DNA of 64,000 nucleotides from Arthrobacter saudimassiliensis (GCA_900016675.1 LN483070.1:62001-126000); one strand, 5' to 3'. Positions 55,021 through 63,778 are shown, counted from the stretch's first letter. A program made the numbers and translations. Notes: a model not told the origin generated them from the sequence alone.

Positions 55021-55064
55021 CCATCGTCGGCGCGAGTTGCTTCAGGCTGCGGACTCAAAGGCAT
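54639..55064 (-). CDS. Family B three-TM membrane protein (B3)
   Basis: A 141-residue family B protein starting at ATG 55064 (GAGG six bases upstream), inside the end of the A3 gene, which overlaps it by 23 bp. It has LTEQDLLLGKKT, WTTRLPYSGQFGRNGIPMP and HHLGKGARV, and ends EGGALPE. It is a near-duplicate of B6 (50503), with differing segments around the loop before helix 3. Immunity role inferred. Confidence 0.75.
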   Translation of the reverse strand: MPLSPQPEATRADDGAAKELTEQDLLLGKKTVRIMKIVILAAVFVCAALTVVVFLSVPWTTRLPYSGQFGRNGIPMPIAMLVAFVPLLGLWRSTKKPDAHHLGKGARVRVPIFGTALILVFVWAQWTMAHGLLVEGGALPE

Positions 55065-55488
55065 ACACCTCGGGCTGGACACCCAGCATTCGGTATGCGC
55101 CCAAGGCCGCTTTGGTCAGGGAGCCAATGGAAAACACATATTTCTCTCCTGGCTCCAGCGACGCTGCCACGGAGTCGCGATTGGCCTCGGTGATCCCGGA
55201 AGACATAGACAGGGTGCCGCAGTCGGACGTATGGATCGTGACGCTCCACCACGAGACTGCCCCACGGGCACTGGCGGATTCGAGGCCGCCCTCAGCACTA
55301 GTGACGGTGCACTCGATCTCTGCCGGGTTATTTTTGTTGTAGCTCGGGATGACAAAAATGGCGATCGGCACCGCCAAAGCTGCCGATGTCATGACCCAGA
55401 AGAACCACCGGTCACGTCGCTTCGTTCCCCCGGGTTTCTTCGTATTCTCCCGAGGGGGACGATTTCCTTCCCTATCCGACCCAGCCAC
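55042..55488 (-). CDS. Family A membrane protein (A3)
   Basis: A 148-residue member of family A from the GTG at 55488 (AGGAG upstream). It has a basic N-terminus, one helix (about 28-49), then IECTVTSAEGGLESASARGA and TSDCGTLSMSSGITEANRD, with the same two Cys as A1. It is about half identical to A1, so it is an old paralogue and not part of the recent duplication. It lies between the H ORF and B3. Confidence 0.75.
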   Translation of the reverse strand: MAGSDREGNRPPRENTKKPGGTKRRDRWFFWVMTSAALAVPIAIFVIPSYNKNNPAEIECTVTSAEGGLESASARGAVSWWSVTIHTSDCGTLSMSSGITEANRDSVAASLEPGEKYVFSIGSLTKAALGAYRMLGVQPEVYAFESAA

Positions 55489-55524
55489 AATTCTCCTACT
55501 CCACGAAGTTCTACGGACTTTCGG

Positions 55525-55740
55525 TCAGTGCGCCCGATGCAATCCGACCGTCGGGCCTTCGTTTCCCTCGACGATGCCCTGCCCTGCGGCCTGCCAGAGG
55601 TCCCGCTCCGAGATCTGACGCTGACCCCGCGAGATTCGGCCATGCTGCTCTACCTTCTCTCCGCGTCTATTCGCACCAGGGTCCGACGCACTGGGCAGAC
55701 ACGCCGCGAGTATGCGATCACCTATGTCAGCAGCGATCAT
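55525..55740 (-). CDS. Family H small ORF, doubtful
   Basis: A 71-residue frame from ATG 55740: IAADIGDRILAAC at the start and ISERDLWQAAGQGIVEGNEG, PTVGLHRAH at the end. Its end is matched by the two trailers at 50219 and 54346, so the sequence has been conserved or copied. It may be a small immunity protein, or the tail of a toxin standing before A3. No clear ribosome binding site. Confidence 0.4.
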   Translation of the reverse strand: MIAADIGDRILAACLPSASDPGANRRGEKVEQHGRISRGQRQISERDLWQAAGQGIVEGNEGPTVGLHRAH

Positions 55741-55789
55741 CGGGCCCGGCGCCGGAACCGGTTTCGGCAGCTCTGAGTGCGGGGGACGC

Positions 55790-56209
55790 TCAGCCGGGAA
55801 GCGCGCCACCCTCGGTCAGGAGAGCCAGAGCGAATCTGCACTGGAAGAACACGGCTGCAGCAACAATAACGCTCCCAAGAATATATAGACTCACCCTTTC
55901 ACCTTTGCCCATATAGTGGGCGTTTTTTTTGCCTGAGCGCCAAAACATGAATAACAGGAAAGGTGCTACAGCCAAAGCAATAGGCATAGGTATTCCGTTC
56001 CGCCCAAGCCTGCCACTGTAGGGCAACCTTGTTTCCTAGGGGACGGCCACGAACACACCCACACCTAGGACCAAAACGATCACAAGCCCGACCAGGCACA
56101 TGATGTCGATACGCTTGCTCGCTCTCATCCCGAGAGCCAAGTCCTGCTTAGTTAGATCCGCCGGCGGCTTCACCGGACTTTCATCGGATTCCCTTTTTTG
56201 CACTACCAC
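55790..56209 (-). pseudogene. Family B gene interrupted by an amber codon
   Basis: The frame from GTG 56209 reads LTKQDLALGMRASKRIDIMC and the first helix to VFVAVP. It then meets TAG (56036-56038) and continues in the same frame with ETRLPYSGRLGRNGIPMPIA, HYMGKGERVSLYILG and TEGGALPG. A single-base change would restore a complete 139-residue family B protein. As it stands, only a one-helix fragment is made, unless TAG is suppressed. Confidence 0.78.
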
Positions 56210-56223
56210 GAAACCGCCGCCTC

Positions 56224-56270
56224 TTAAACAATGAATTCCACACTTCCCACGATAGTGTCCATCTGCGCAC
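56224..56270 (-). pseudogene. Very short toxin-tail remnant
   Basis: The frame AQMDTIVGSVEFIV followed by stop, 15 bp upstream of the family B pseudogene, resembles the toxin end (NADVIVESGKHVIEEN, ADTIVESGGSIIEGN). It suggests that this immunity gene too once followed a toxin of the same kind. Too short to be certain. Confidence 0.35.
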
Positions 56271-56389
56271 CACCTTAGGCAGCTTGCGCGTGCGTGCCCC
56301 ATCCGGGAGTGGTGGTGCCGCCAAGGTCGGAGGCACCGGGGAGATGTGTCAACGCTGCCGGCCCAAGTTTACCGCCCGGCGGAGGTGAT

Positions 56390-56662
56390 TCAGCTGGTCA
56401 GTGAGCGCCTTGCAGCCATGACGAATGCGAGCACTTCAGCTCCTAACACGGAGCTGTATGACCATGAGTCACTGATTAGGTGCGCGGCCGAATTGTAAGC
56501 ATCCAGCGCCTGTGCTGCGTGGTCGTTATTCGCCGGTCCCCCTCCTTCCTGCAGCAGACTTATCACTGATTTCAAGGAGACGTCTGAAGCCCCTGTCTCA
56601 CGATCCTGCTGTGGTTTATCCAAGTCACTCTTCAGCACCTGAATCAAGTCTTCCGGCTGCAC
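56390..56662 (-). CDS. Family G protein (G2), orphan immunity copy
   Basis: A 90-residue near-duplicate of G1. Two bases are missing just after the ancestral ATG, putting that ATG out of frame, so the protein must start at GTG 56662 (QPEDLIQVLKSDLDK). A few codons of the TNT-like toxin end (GVLVRVE, stop) remain upstream, but no toxin. It is probably retained as an immunity gene without a toxin; initiation may be weak. Confidence 0.65.
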   Translation of the reverse strand: MQPEDLIQVLKSDLDKPQQDRETGASDVSLKSVISLLQEGGGPANNDHAAQALDAYNSAAHLISDSWSYSSVLGAEVLAFVMAARRSLTS

Positions 56663-56859
56663 GATTCATTCCACCCTTACCAGTACGCCGCGGTAGCGTT
56701 GGAATCTGGTCCTTCACTCACCACGAGCTTGCCAGCACCCGACTGAACCAATATGGCCCCCAAGCTGAGTTTCTCGCCACGCCGTGCACTTGGGGCACCC
56801 CGGGCACCTTACTCGGTTTCTCCACGGCACTGCTCGCGCGTTACCCCGTGCCGTCCTGG

Positions 56860-57687
56860 TCAGCCTGCCCCACGGTCGTTCTCGGGGTCCGAGGACGATG
56901 CAGCTCGGGGCCCCTTTCCGCGGCCGGGCTGGGGCACGCCCCTCGTTTTTCGGATTCTGGACGCGCGGTACTCATCTCGGCAAAACACAAACGCCGGGCG
57001 CCCGAAGTAGATAAAGGCCACGGCACCCACAGGCAACAACCACTCCGGGAAGTCGCCGGCATTCCCCGTAAAAAAGATCACAAGGCTAAGAACGGCAAAT
57101 CCCAAGTAGATGGCTGCAATGAAAAGACCCGGACCAAGGGACACCAGGTTGTACGGGTCATCGGCAGCCGGGACGTGCTCATCCGGCCGGTAGCTGTGCA
57201 GCGTTCCCGCAACAGTCTGGCGAAGGACACGCTCCTCACCCCGAGCCAGGGCTTCACGGTGCTCAGCATGAACTTCTACGTCCTGACGGCGCCCAGCAGC
57301 CCTCGCGCCGTCAGCTCCGCTACTTCTCCGGGTTCCTGCCGCCTCACCTATATCAGCCTGACCGCTGCCACTTATCGCGATCACGAAGGGGGGCCCGCCC
57401 TTGGCAAAGAGAGGACGCAGCGCCGAAATAACAACGACGACACCTATTGCCCCCAGGAAACCCGCGATATCGATATGAACAGCCAGAGCCAGTGCACCGC
57501 ACATGCATGCCCACATAGTCCCCATCAGCAGGGCCACCGCCCCTATACCTGCCGAACGCGTCTGAATCCGGGCACCGGAGACTGTCAGCCGGCGCAGCTG
57601 CCAGGCCTTCGCCGCGTACAGCACCAGCAGGATCAGGCCGAAGCCCACCACCGAGACAACCGTCGTCACCACCAGGCCAGCCAGCAT
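56860..57687 (-). CDS. Fused family C + family D membrane protein
   Basis: A 275-residue protein. Residues 1-110 are family C (three helices, MWACMCGALALAVHIDI, LFAKGGPPFVIAI). A Gly/Ala/Arg linker of about 25 residues follows, then residues about 135-275 are family D (AEHREALARGEE, two helices, YRASRIRKTRGVPQ). Single-domain versions exist at 51032 and 51917. GGGGAGAGG precedes the ATG. It is the second gene after the intact toxin, 24 bp behind the family B gene, so it is probably part of the active toxin operon. Confidence 0.75.
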   Translation of the reverse strand: MLAGLVVTTVVSVVGFGLILLVLYAAKAWQLRRLTVSGARIQTRSAGIGAVALLMGTMWACMCGALALAVHIDIAGFLGAIGVVVVISALRPLFAKGGPPFVIAISGSGQADIGEAAGTRRSSGADGARAAGRRQDVEVHAEHREALARGEERVLRQTVAGTLHSYRPDEHVPAADDPYNLVSLGPGLFIAAIYLGFAVLSLVIFFTGNAGDFPEWLLPVGAVAFIYFGRPAFVFCRDEYRASRIRKTRGVPQPGRGKGPRAASSSDPENDRGAG

Positions 57688-57711
57688 GCCATACCACCTC
57701 TCCCCGGTGAC

Positions 57712-58134
57712 TTATCCCGAAAGGACTCCGGCCTCGATCATCAACGTTTCGGCCATCACCCGCTGTCCGTACACCGCCCCGATAAGAATTGCAGATAACA
57801 GAACATAATAGGCGACACGTTTCTTCTTGCCCATATGGTGCGCCCTGCGGCCCCAGCTGGGACGAAGCATAACGACCAGCGCGAACGGCACGGCGGATAT
57901 AGCCAGAGGCATCGGAATACCGTTGCGTCCAAACCTGCCGGTATACGGCAGTCGCGTTTCCATCGGGACGTTCTGAAAGACATAGATGGCAATCCCGATG
58001 CACACCACGAACGCAAGAGTCCCCAAGATGGTCATGATCCTTATCGCTCTTTTGCCAAGCACAAGGTCACGCTCTGTGAGAGAATCACTCGATGCTCCGG
58101 TTAGCCTGTCGGAGACAACTTTTTCTCTAGTCAT
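57712..58134 (-). CDS. Family B three-TM membrane protein (B1), cognate immunity candidate
   Basis: A 140-residue membrane protein with helices at about 31-53, 75-90 and 107-123, and TRLPYTGRFGRNGIPMP at residues 60-76 between the first two. The ATG at 58134 lies 8 nt inside the toxin gene (ATGACTAG), so it is translationally coupled to the intact Rhs toxin. That position is where immunity genes sit in Rhs and other polymorphic-toxin systems. Five further copies are in the array. A membrane immunity protein suggests a toxin that attacks the inner membrane; this is inference. Confidence 0.82.
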   Translation of the reverse strand: MTREKVVSDRLTGASSDSLTERDLVLGKRAIRIMTILGTLAFVVCIGIAIYVFQNVPMETRLPYTGRFGRNGIPMPLAISAVPFALVVMLRPSWGRRAHHMGKKKRVAYYVLLSAILIGAVYGQRVMAETLMIEAGVLSG

Positions 58135-61100
58135 TCAGGAAGTTCTCCTCGATCACGTGCTTGCCGCTTTCAACAATCACGTCTGCATTGAGTTCAGTAT
58201 AGGTGGGGCCAGCACGTCGGCCCATCGGTGTGCCAAGATCAGAAACCACTGCTCCTCCTGCGGCGTCCAAAACCAACGCACCTGGGGAGTATCCCTCACC
58301 GGTGACCGCTCCTTCGACAAAGCCTCCCGTGACGGAGCTGCCGGACGAAACAGCGTGTCGTAGCGTCCTTTCCAGCCCAGTGCTCGAACGACCAAAAACA
58401 TGCTGGGTCGGTGCATTGAGCACATTGCTGACAGCACCATTCGCGGCAGCGCCTAGTGCCCCCATGATGCTGCGGTCCTCCTCGGTGCCCAGATAGTGCC
58501 CTGTACTGATGACAGCTCCCGTAATGCCGTCACCGGCGGCCTGATTAGCGATCTGGGCAGCAGGCACGCGCGCAACCGCGGCTCCCGCGCGAGGACTAAA
58601 GCGAGAAATGATCGACGAGGCTGCGCCGGCCGCGCGTGTTGCACCGGACGAAATGGCCTGAGTCGCACCCAGACGCCCCAGTCCGGAGGTGATCATGCCG
58701 CCAACCTTTCCGGCGATCGGGCCGGCCACAAGGCCTACTGCGCCGGTAACAGCGACCTGGCCCCAGTTGACTTCACCGGTGGTGGCCTTCTGGATGATGG
58801 TATCGGCCCCCGCCGCTATGAGCACCGCCCCGGCCGGACCGCCGACTCCTGAGGCGATGAGGAGCCCGCCAGCTACAATCATGGCCCCGCCAGCCACGTA
58901 TTCGCCGTATTCACTGAGCCAGTCGCCCACGCCGTGAAGGAATCCTCGGTCCTGCTCATCGAGGACTCTGAGGTCCGCGTCGGTGAGGGGCTTGAGCCCG
59001 GTGGGGTCCGTGGCGTGAAGCGGGTTGTTGCCAGCGTAAGCGTAGGGGTTGCCGTCCCAGCCTGCCCCAAGGACCGGTGCGAGCGGGTCCGTGGAAAGGA
59101 AGCCGCGGACGGCGGGGTCGTAGGCCCGCTTGCCGAGCCATTCCAGTCCGGCGACGTCGAGCCCGCCGCCGGCGGTCAAACGGATACCGGCCGGCAGGAG
59201 GCCCGGGACGGACCCGAGACCGGCATCTGCCCCGGTACCGTCTCCGGCCCCCGGCGTCTCACCAATCAGCGCTCCTCCGGGGGCAGGGACCACGGGCGTA
59301 CCGAGGACAGCCCAAGGGTCGGCGGTATCGGTGGGGCGGGCAGCCCGCCAGCCCGGTGCAGTCCAAGTGCCGCCGATCCCGGTGATGCCGCCGGGCAGGT
59401 GCATCACCTGCTGGTCGGCGATGCCAGCGAGGGTGGGGATGGGGTTGGCGGTGTCCCACCACAGGTCGCAGCCGTCGACGCCGGCCAGCTCGCCCAGGGC
59501 ATCGACCCGCAGCCGATGCCGGGCGGTGTCGGCGCCGTCCGGGGTGCGATCCACGGTCTCCTGCAGGTAACCGGTCGGCCCCCAGGCGTACTCGGTCCAG
59601 GACCCGTCGGGTCGGATGAGCCGGGTCCGCCGGCCCAGACCGTCATATACATACTCGGTCCGGGCGCCGTCAGGTTCGGTCACGGCTGTCAGCTCACCGG
59701 CCGCGTCGTACTCGTACGCGCGGGTTCCGGCCGGGGTGTACTCGCGGACCAGACGTCCGCCGGCGTCATACTCCCACTCCGTGACCGCCGCCCGCACCGC
59801 TGCCGCAGCATCGGGCTCCCCGTCGCCGGTGGTGGCGGCGGCGACGAGTTGCCCGGCGTTGTCGTAGGCGTAGCGGGTGGTGGTTCCGGCGCGGGTGAGG
59901 CCGGTGATCCGGCCGTCGTCGTCCCTGCCGATGAGGGTGATGTCCGTGCCGGATCCGGTGGTGGTGCGGGTGTGTTCGGCCAGGTACCCGTGCCGGTAGG
60001 CCCAGGTTTGGACCAGGTTGCCGGCGGTGGCGTTGGTCAGCCGGCCGGAGGCGTCGTAGGTGAAGGTCGCCTCACCGAGGCGGGGGTTGGTCACCTGGGT
60101 GAGCCGGCCTGCAGGGTTGCGGGTGTAGGTGGTGGTGGTTCCGGTGGGGTCGGTGTAGGCGGTCCGGTGCCCGTCCGCGTCATACGCCCACGTTTGGGTC
60201 CCGGTGCCGCGGGTGCGGGAGGTGAGTTGGCCGCGCCGGTTGAATCCGAGTTCGTGCTCGATGACGAGCCCGTCGGTGCCGGTGGAGTCCGCGATCACGA
60301 TGCGCCGGTTGAGTTTGTCCCGCCGGATTTCGGCCAGGAGCCGCCCGTTGTAGGCGGTGGAGGTTTCTTGGCCGGCGGTGTCGTAGGTCCAGGTGGTGGT
60401 GTTGCCGTCCGGATCGGTCTGGGACAGCTGCCGGCCGGCGGGATCATAGGTGGCGGTGGTGACCCGGCCCAGCGGGTCGGTGACGGAGGAGACCTGGTCG
60501 GTGTCGGTGTAGGTGCGGGTGGTGGCCCCGCCCAGCGGGTCGGTGATCTTCACCAGCCGGCCGCGGGGGTCGTACTCGAACCGGGTCCGCCCGCCGACCC
60601 CGTTGATCGTTTCGATGAGTTCCCCGGCGGTGTTGTATTTGAAGCGGCGGGTGCCGTACCAGGTGTCCTGGGCGAAGGTCAGCCGGCCGACCTTGTCATA
60701 CCCGTACCGGGCCACTCCCTGGCCCGGGGTCCGGCGGCCGGTCAGCCGCCCGGCCCCGTCATAGGTAAACGTCTCGGTTTCCCCGGTCGGCAGGGTGCGG
60801 GCGATGACGCGCTGGTCCGCGTCGTAGGCCAGTTCAGTCACCGCCCCCAACGGGTCGATCGTCCTCCAGGGCCGGCCGCAGTTGTCGTATTCGTACCGGG
60901 TGACCGCCCCCGTGGGGGAGGTGATCGAGGTGATCCTGCCCGCAACATCCCGGGCCAGGACGGTGAGCCCGCCTTCCCCGTCCAGCAGCTCGACCGGGTT
61001 CCCGGCGGCATCGTAAGTCACCAGTTCGGCGGTGCCGTCCTCGGACTGGACCCGGGTGGGCCGCCCGTACTCATCGAACGTGTAGGTGATGGACGCGAAC

Positions 61101-63778
61101 GCGTCGGCCAGGGTGGCGGTGCCGGTCTTCCGGTCCGTGGCGGCGTCGGCGCGGACCCCGGTCGGGTCGATGACCGCGGTCAGGTTCCCGACCGTGTCGT
61201 ACTCACGCATCCAGTCGTTCCCAGCCGGGTCGGTGATCCGGGTCAGCCGGGACAGGGAGTCGTGGGTGAAGCCCCAGCGGGCGCCGTCGGGCAGGACCGC
61301 CGCGGACACGTTGCCCAGGTCATCAAACACCCGCTCCACGGCCCGGCCCAGCGGATCAATGGTGCGCACCAGTTCCCCGTTGCCCGCGTACTCGAGTGTG
61401 GTGCGGCCCCCGTCCGGGGCAATCACGGCGGTGAGCCGGCCCGCGGGATCGTGCTCGAAGGACCAGACCGCCCCGTCCGGGTCCTGGCGCCGGGACAGCT
61501 GCCCGGCCGGGGTATAGGTGTAGCGGGTGAGGGCGCCGGAGGGGGTGGTCGCTTCCACCGGCCGGCCGGCCTGGTCGCGGACGATGACCGCGGTGTCCCC
61601 GGCCGCGCTGGTGGTGGCGATCAGGTCACCAAACTGGTCGTAGGTGAAGCCGATGGTGACCCCGGCCGGGTCGGTGACCTGCACCAGCAGGCCGGCCTCC
61701 CACACCAGTTCGGTCCGCCCGCCCAACGCGTCGGTGATGACGGACGGGTCGCGGGTGATCTCATCGGCGTAGTCGTAGGTGATGACCGACCCGGTGTCGG
61801 TGACCAGGGTGGTGAGCCGGTCCTGCTCGTCCCACCCGTAGGTGAAGTCCGCGCCCTCCGGGGTCACCGTGCGGGTTCGGCGGCCCCGCTCGTCGTAGGC
61901 GTGCACGGTGACCGACCCGTCGCGTTCGGTGAAGGAGACCAGGTTCCCGTACTTGTCGTAGGCCATGGACTGGCGTTCATCATGCGAGTCCCGGACCCCG
62001 ACCAGCCGGCCCCGGGCGTCAGCGATCCACGAGTTCGAGCGGGTGCCGTCCTCGTCCGAGACCACGGTCACCCGGCCGGGCAGGTACGCGAACCGGGTCC
62101 GCCGCCCATGCTGGGTCACCTGCAAAACGACCCGGCCGGACGCGTCGTACGTGTTTTCCGCTTCCAGTACCCCGGCGGCGGAGTACACGGCGTCGACCAG
62201 GCCCGCCTCGTTGATCCGGTACCGGCGGGTCCCCGCCGCCGACGTGACCTCGGTCAGCCGGCCGGCGTCGTCATACCCGTACTCCACCCGACGACCGTCC
62301 GAAGCCCGCACCACGGCCACCCGGCCGCCCACATACTCCACGTCCAGGAACCGGCCCCGCACATGCCACAACCGCGACACCACACCCATGCCCTCGGCGG
62401 CCTGCTCGCGCTGCACCGAGACGGTGCGGCCGGGCCCGGAGCCGGTGCCCAGCCAGGCACCGGTGAGGGTGTAGGCCCACCAGGACCCCTTGTTGTCCCG
62501 GACCACCATGAGGTGGCCGGTCCCGGCAGGAACCGACGCCAGTTCCGCCAGGGAGGGCGTGTCGGCCGGTTCGCGGGAGAGCCAGTAGTTCTCCTCCACC
62601 GCCCGGCCCCAACCGTCACCCTCGCGGGGGAAGTCCACCGCCCGACCGTCGGCCATCACCCACCGGCAACCCTCGTCACTGAACACCAGGTGCTGATCCA
62701 GCACCGAGGACCAGCCCGGACCAAACACCCCCGGCGCCGCCGAAACTTCATCGGCGTCCTGGCCCGTCACGGCCAGCGAGTTATACATCCGGGAGAGCAC
62801 CAGGTTCGACGCGACCCCGGCGAAACCCAGGTCGGTTTCCGGCTCGATGAAGTTGCCCGTGGCCGTGTTCACCGGATCATTCGCATACCCGGTCGTCGGC
62901 TTCGCGCCCCACGCCGTCGGCGGATCAATCTCCAGCGCCGTCCGGGTCGCGCTCACCCCCGCCGCGGCCAGCGCCTCCGCCAACGCCGCATCGGACACCG
63001 TCGACACATTCCCCTCACCACCGGCAGCTGCAAAGGCATCCGCCACCGTCACCGCCCACAGTGCGTCGTCCTCATTCGCCTGCAGATAGTCGTCATACGC
63101 CCGGACCACCCCCGAGGCGTTGATGTGGCCCCAGTAGCACTGCGCTGCAAAAGACTGCAGATGGCTTCGGAGGGTTCCCGGCGTCGTTGCCAGGCTGGAA
63201 TCCAATGCCCGCGAGTTGGCCGCGAAGGTCCGAAGGTTTGACGGCCGCGCCGACGACGTACCTCCGCCACCTCCGCCACCGCCGGTGCCGGGCTCAGGTG
63301 TGCGCCGGGACCCCAGGGCCGCGGCGACGGCGTCAAAGTTCGGTGCCTGCCCCGGACTCATATTCGGCCGGGGACGATCGTTGTTCGACAGGGGGTCCAA
63401 GATGTGCTCTTCCAGCCAGTTGCGGCTGTCCCGCCACCGAACCCACTCATTGGCCTTCTCACGCCGCTCGTCCTCCTCGCGGCCGGCCTCGCTCATCCTC
63501 CGGACATACTCGCCGACCAGCCGCAGCGCATCGGCGAGCGCCGTCGCATCCTGCGTTGCCGTGGTTCCGTTGGCCTGGAAGATCTCAGAGAATGCGCCGG
63601 TAAAGTCCTCCCGCGCCGCTGACACGTACGCCTGCCGTGTCCTGGAAGCCTCTTCGACCCGGGTCGCCGCCGACTCGAAAGCGGACTTCATATCCGCAGC
63701 CACACCGTAGGTATACCGGCCATCCGGATCCTCCGGCAGCAACGGTGTCACAACATAATCGCCAATGGCTTCGCTCAT
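58127..63778 (-). CDS. Intact Rhs polymorphic toxin, probable type VII secretion substrate
   Basis: An 1883-residue protein. Residues 1-130 are helical with DFTGAF in the middle, in the manner of WXG100/LXG-type secretion domains. A poly-Gly linker lies near 165-176. A DUF6531-like start (DPVNTATGNFIEPETDL) is near 299, then YD/RHS repeats from about 500 to 1545, and the RHS core (YDPAVRGFLSTDPLAPV, YAYAGNNPLHATDPTG) near 1549-1593. A hydrophobic pre-toxin stretch is near 1629-1646. The variable tip after KATTGE (about 1669-1883) is Gly/Ala-rich with repeated hydrophobic helices and ends IVESGKHVIEENFLND; it has no recognisable catalytic motif, so a membrane-damaging toxin is plausible. G-rich site before the ATG at 63778. 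Confidence 0.9.
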   Translation of the reverse strand: MSEAIGDYVVTPLLPEDPDGRYTYGVAADMKSAFESAATRVEEASRTRQAYVSAAREDFTGAFSEIFQANGTTATQDATALADALRLVGEYVRRMSEAGREEDERREKANEWVRWRDSRNWLEEHILDPLSNNDRPRPNMSPGQAPNFDAVAAALGSRRTPEPGTGGGGGGGGTSSARPSNLRTFAANSRALDSSLATTPGTLRSHLQSFAAQCYWGHINASGVVRAYDDYLQANEDDALWAVTVADAFAAAGGEGNVSTVSDAALAEALAAAGVSATRTALEIDPPTAWGAKPTTGYANDPVNTATGNFIEPETDLGFAGVASNLVLSRMYNSLAVTGQDADEVSAAPGVFGPGWSSVLDQHLVFSDEGCRWVMADGRAVDFPREGDGWGRAVEENYWLSREPADTPSLAELASVPAGTGHLMVVRDNKGSWWAYTLTGAWLGTGSGPGRTVSVQREQAAEGMGVVSRLWHVRGRFLDVEYVGGRVAVVRASDGRRVEYGYDDAGRLTEVTSAAGTRRYRINEAGLVDAVYSAAGVLEAENTYDASGRVVLQVTQHGRRTRFAYLPGRVTVVSDEDGTRSNSWIADARGRLVGVRDSHDERQSMAYDKYGNLVSFTERDGSVTVHAYDERGRRTRTVTPEGADFTYGWDEQDRLTTLVTDTGSVITYDYADEITRDPSVITDALGGRTELVWEAGLLVQVTDPAGVTIGFTYDQFGDLIATTSAAGDTAVIVRDQAGRPVEATTPSGALTRYTYTPAGQLSRRQDPDGAVWSFEHDPAGRLTAVIAPDGGRTTLEYAGNGELVRTIDPLGRAVERVFDDLGNVSAAVLPDGARWGFTHDSLSRLTRITDPAGNDWMREYDTVGNLTAVIDPTGVRADAATDRKTGTATLADAFASITYTFDEYGRPTRVQSEDGTAELVTYDAAGNPVELLDGEGGLTVLARDVAGRITSITSPTGAVTRYEYDNCGRPWRTIDPLGAVTELAYDADQRVIARTLPTGETETFTYDGAGRLTGRRTPGQGVARYGYDKVGRLTFAQDTWYGTRRFKYNTAGELIETINGVGGRTRFEYDPRGRLVKITDPLGGATTRTYTDTDQVSSVTDPLGRVTTATYDPAGRQLSQTDPDGNTTTWTYDTAGQETSTAYNGRLLAEIRRDKLNRRIVIADSTGTDGLVIEHELGFNRRGQLTSRTRGTGTQTWAYDADGHRTAYTDPTGTTTTYTRNPAGRLTQVTNPRLGEATFTYDASGRLTNATAGNLVQTWAYRHGYLAEHTRTTTGSGTDITLIGRDDDGRITGLTRAGTTTRYAYDNAGQLVAAATTGDGEPDAAAAVRAAVTEWEYDAGGRLVREYTPAGTRAYEYDAAGELTAVTEPDGARTEYVYDGLGRRTRLIRPDGSWTEYAWGPTGYLQETVDRTPDGADTARHRLRVDALGELAGVDGCDLWWDTANPIPTLAGIADQQVMHLPGGITGIGGTWTAPGWRAARPTDTADPWAVLGTPVVPAPGGALIGETPGAGDGTGADAGLGSVPGLLPAGIRLTAGGGLDVAGLEWLGKRAYDPAVRGFLSTDPLAPVLGAGWDGNPYAYAGNNPLHATDPTGLKPLTDADLRVLDEQDRGFLHGVGDWLSEYGEYVAGGAMIVAGGLLIASGVGGPAGAVLIAAGADTIIQKATTGEVNWGQVAVTGAVGLVAGPIAGKVGGMITSGLGRLGATQAISSGATRAAGAASSIISRFSPRAGAAVARVPAAQIANQAAGDGITGAVISTGHYLGTEEDRSIMGALGAAANGAVSNVLNAPTQHVFGRSSTGLERTLRHAVSSGSSVTGGFVEGAVTGEGYSPGALVLDAAGGAVVSDLGTPMGRRAGPTYTELNADVIVESGKHVIEENFLND
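58772..60691. repeat. 1.9-kb direct repeat of the rhs core, copy in the intact gene
   Basis: Partner of 48190-50119. It spans the distal YD repeats and the RHS core and ends at the variable-tip boundary. Confidence 0.88.

Noticed and set aside
59000-62700. Regularly spaced similar sequences that could suggest a CRISPR or tandem repeat
   Set aside because: They are coding YD/RHS repeats of varied sequence and length; no constant repeat with unique spacers exists.
58934-63241. 1435-codon open frame antisense to the rhs gene
   Set aside because: It is the complement of the YD repeats (Gly/Val/Pro-rich repeats), without any domain.
45977-63778. The island as an integrated prophage or transposon
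   Set aside because: No integrase, transposase, phage structural genes or flanking attachment repeats are visible in the window.
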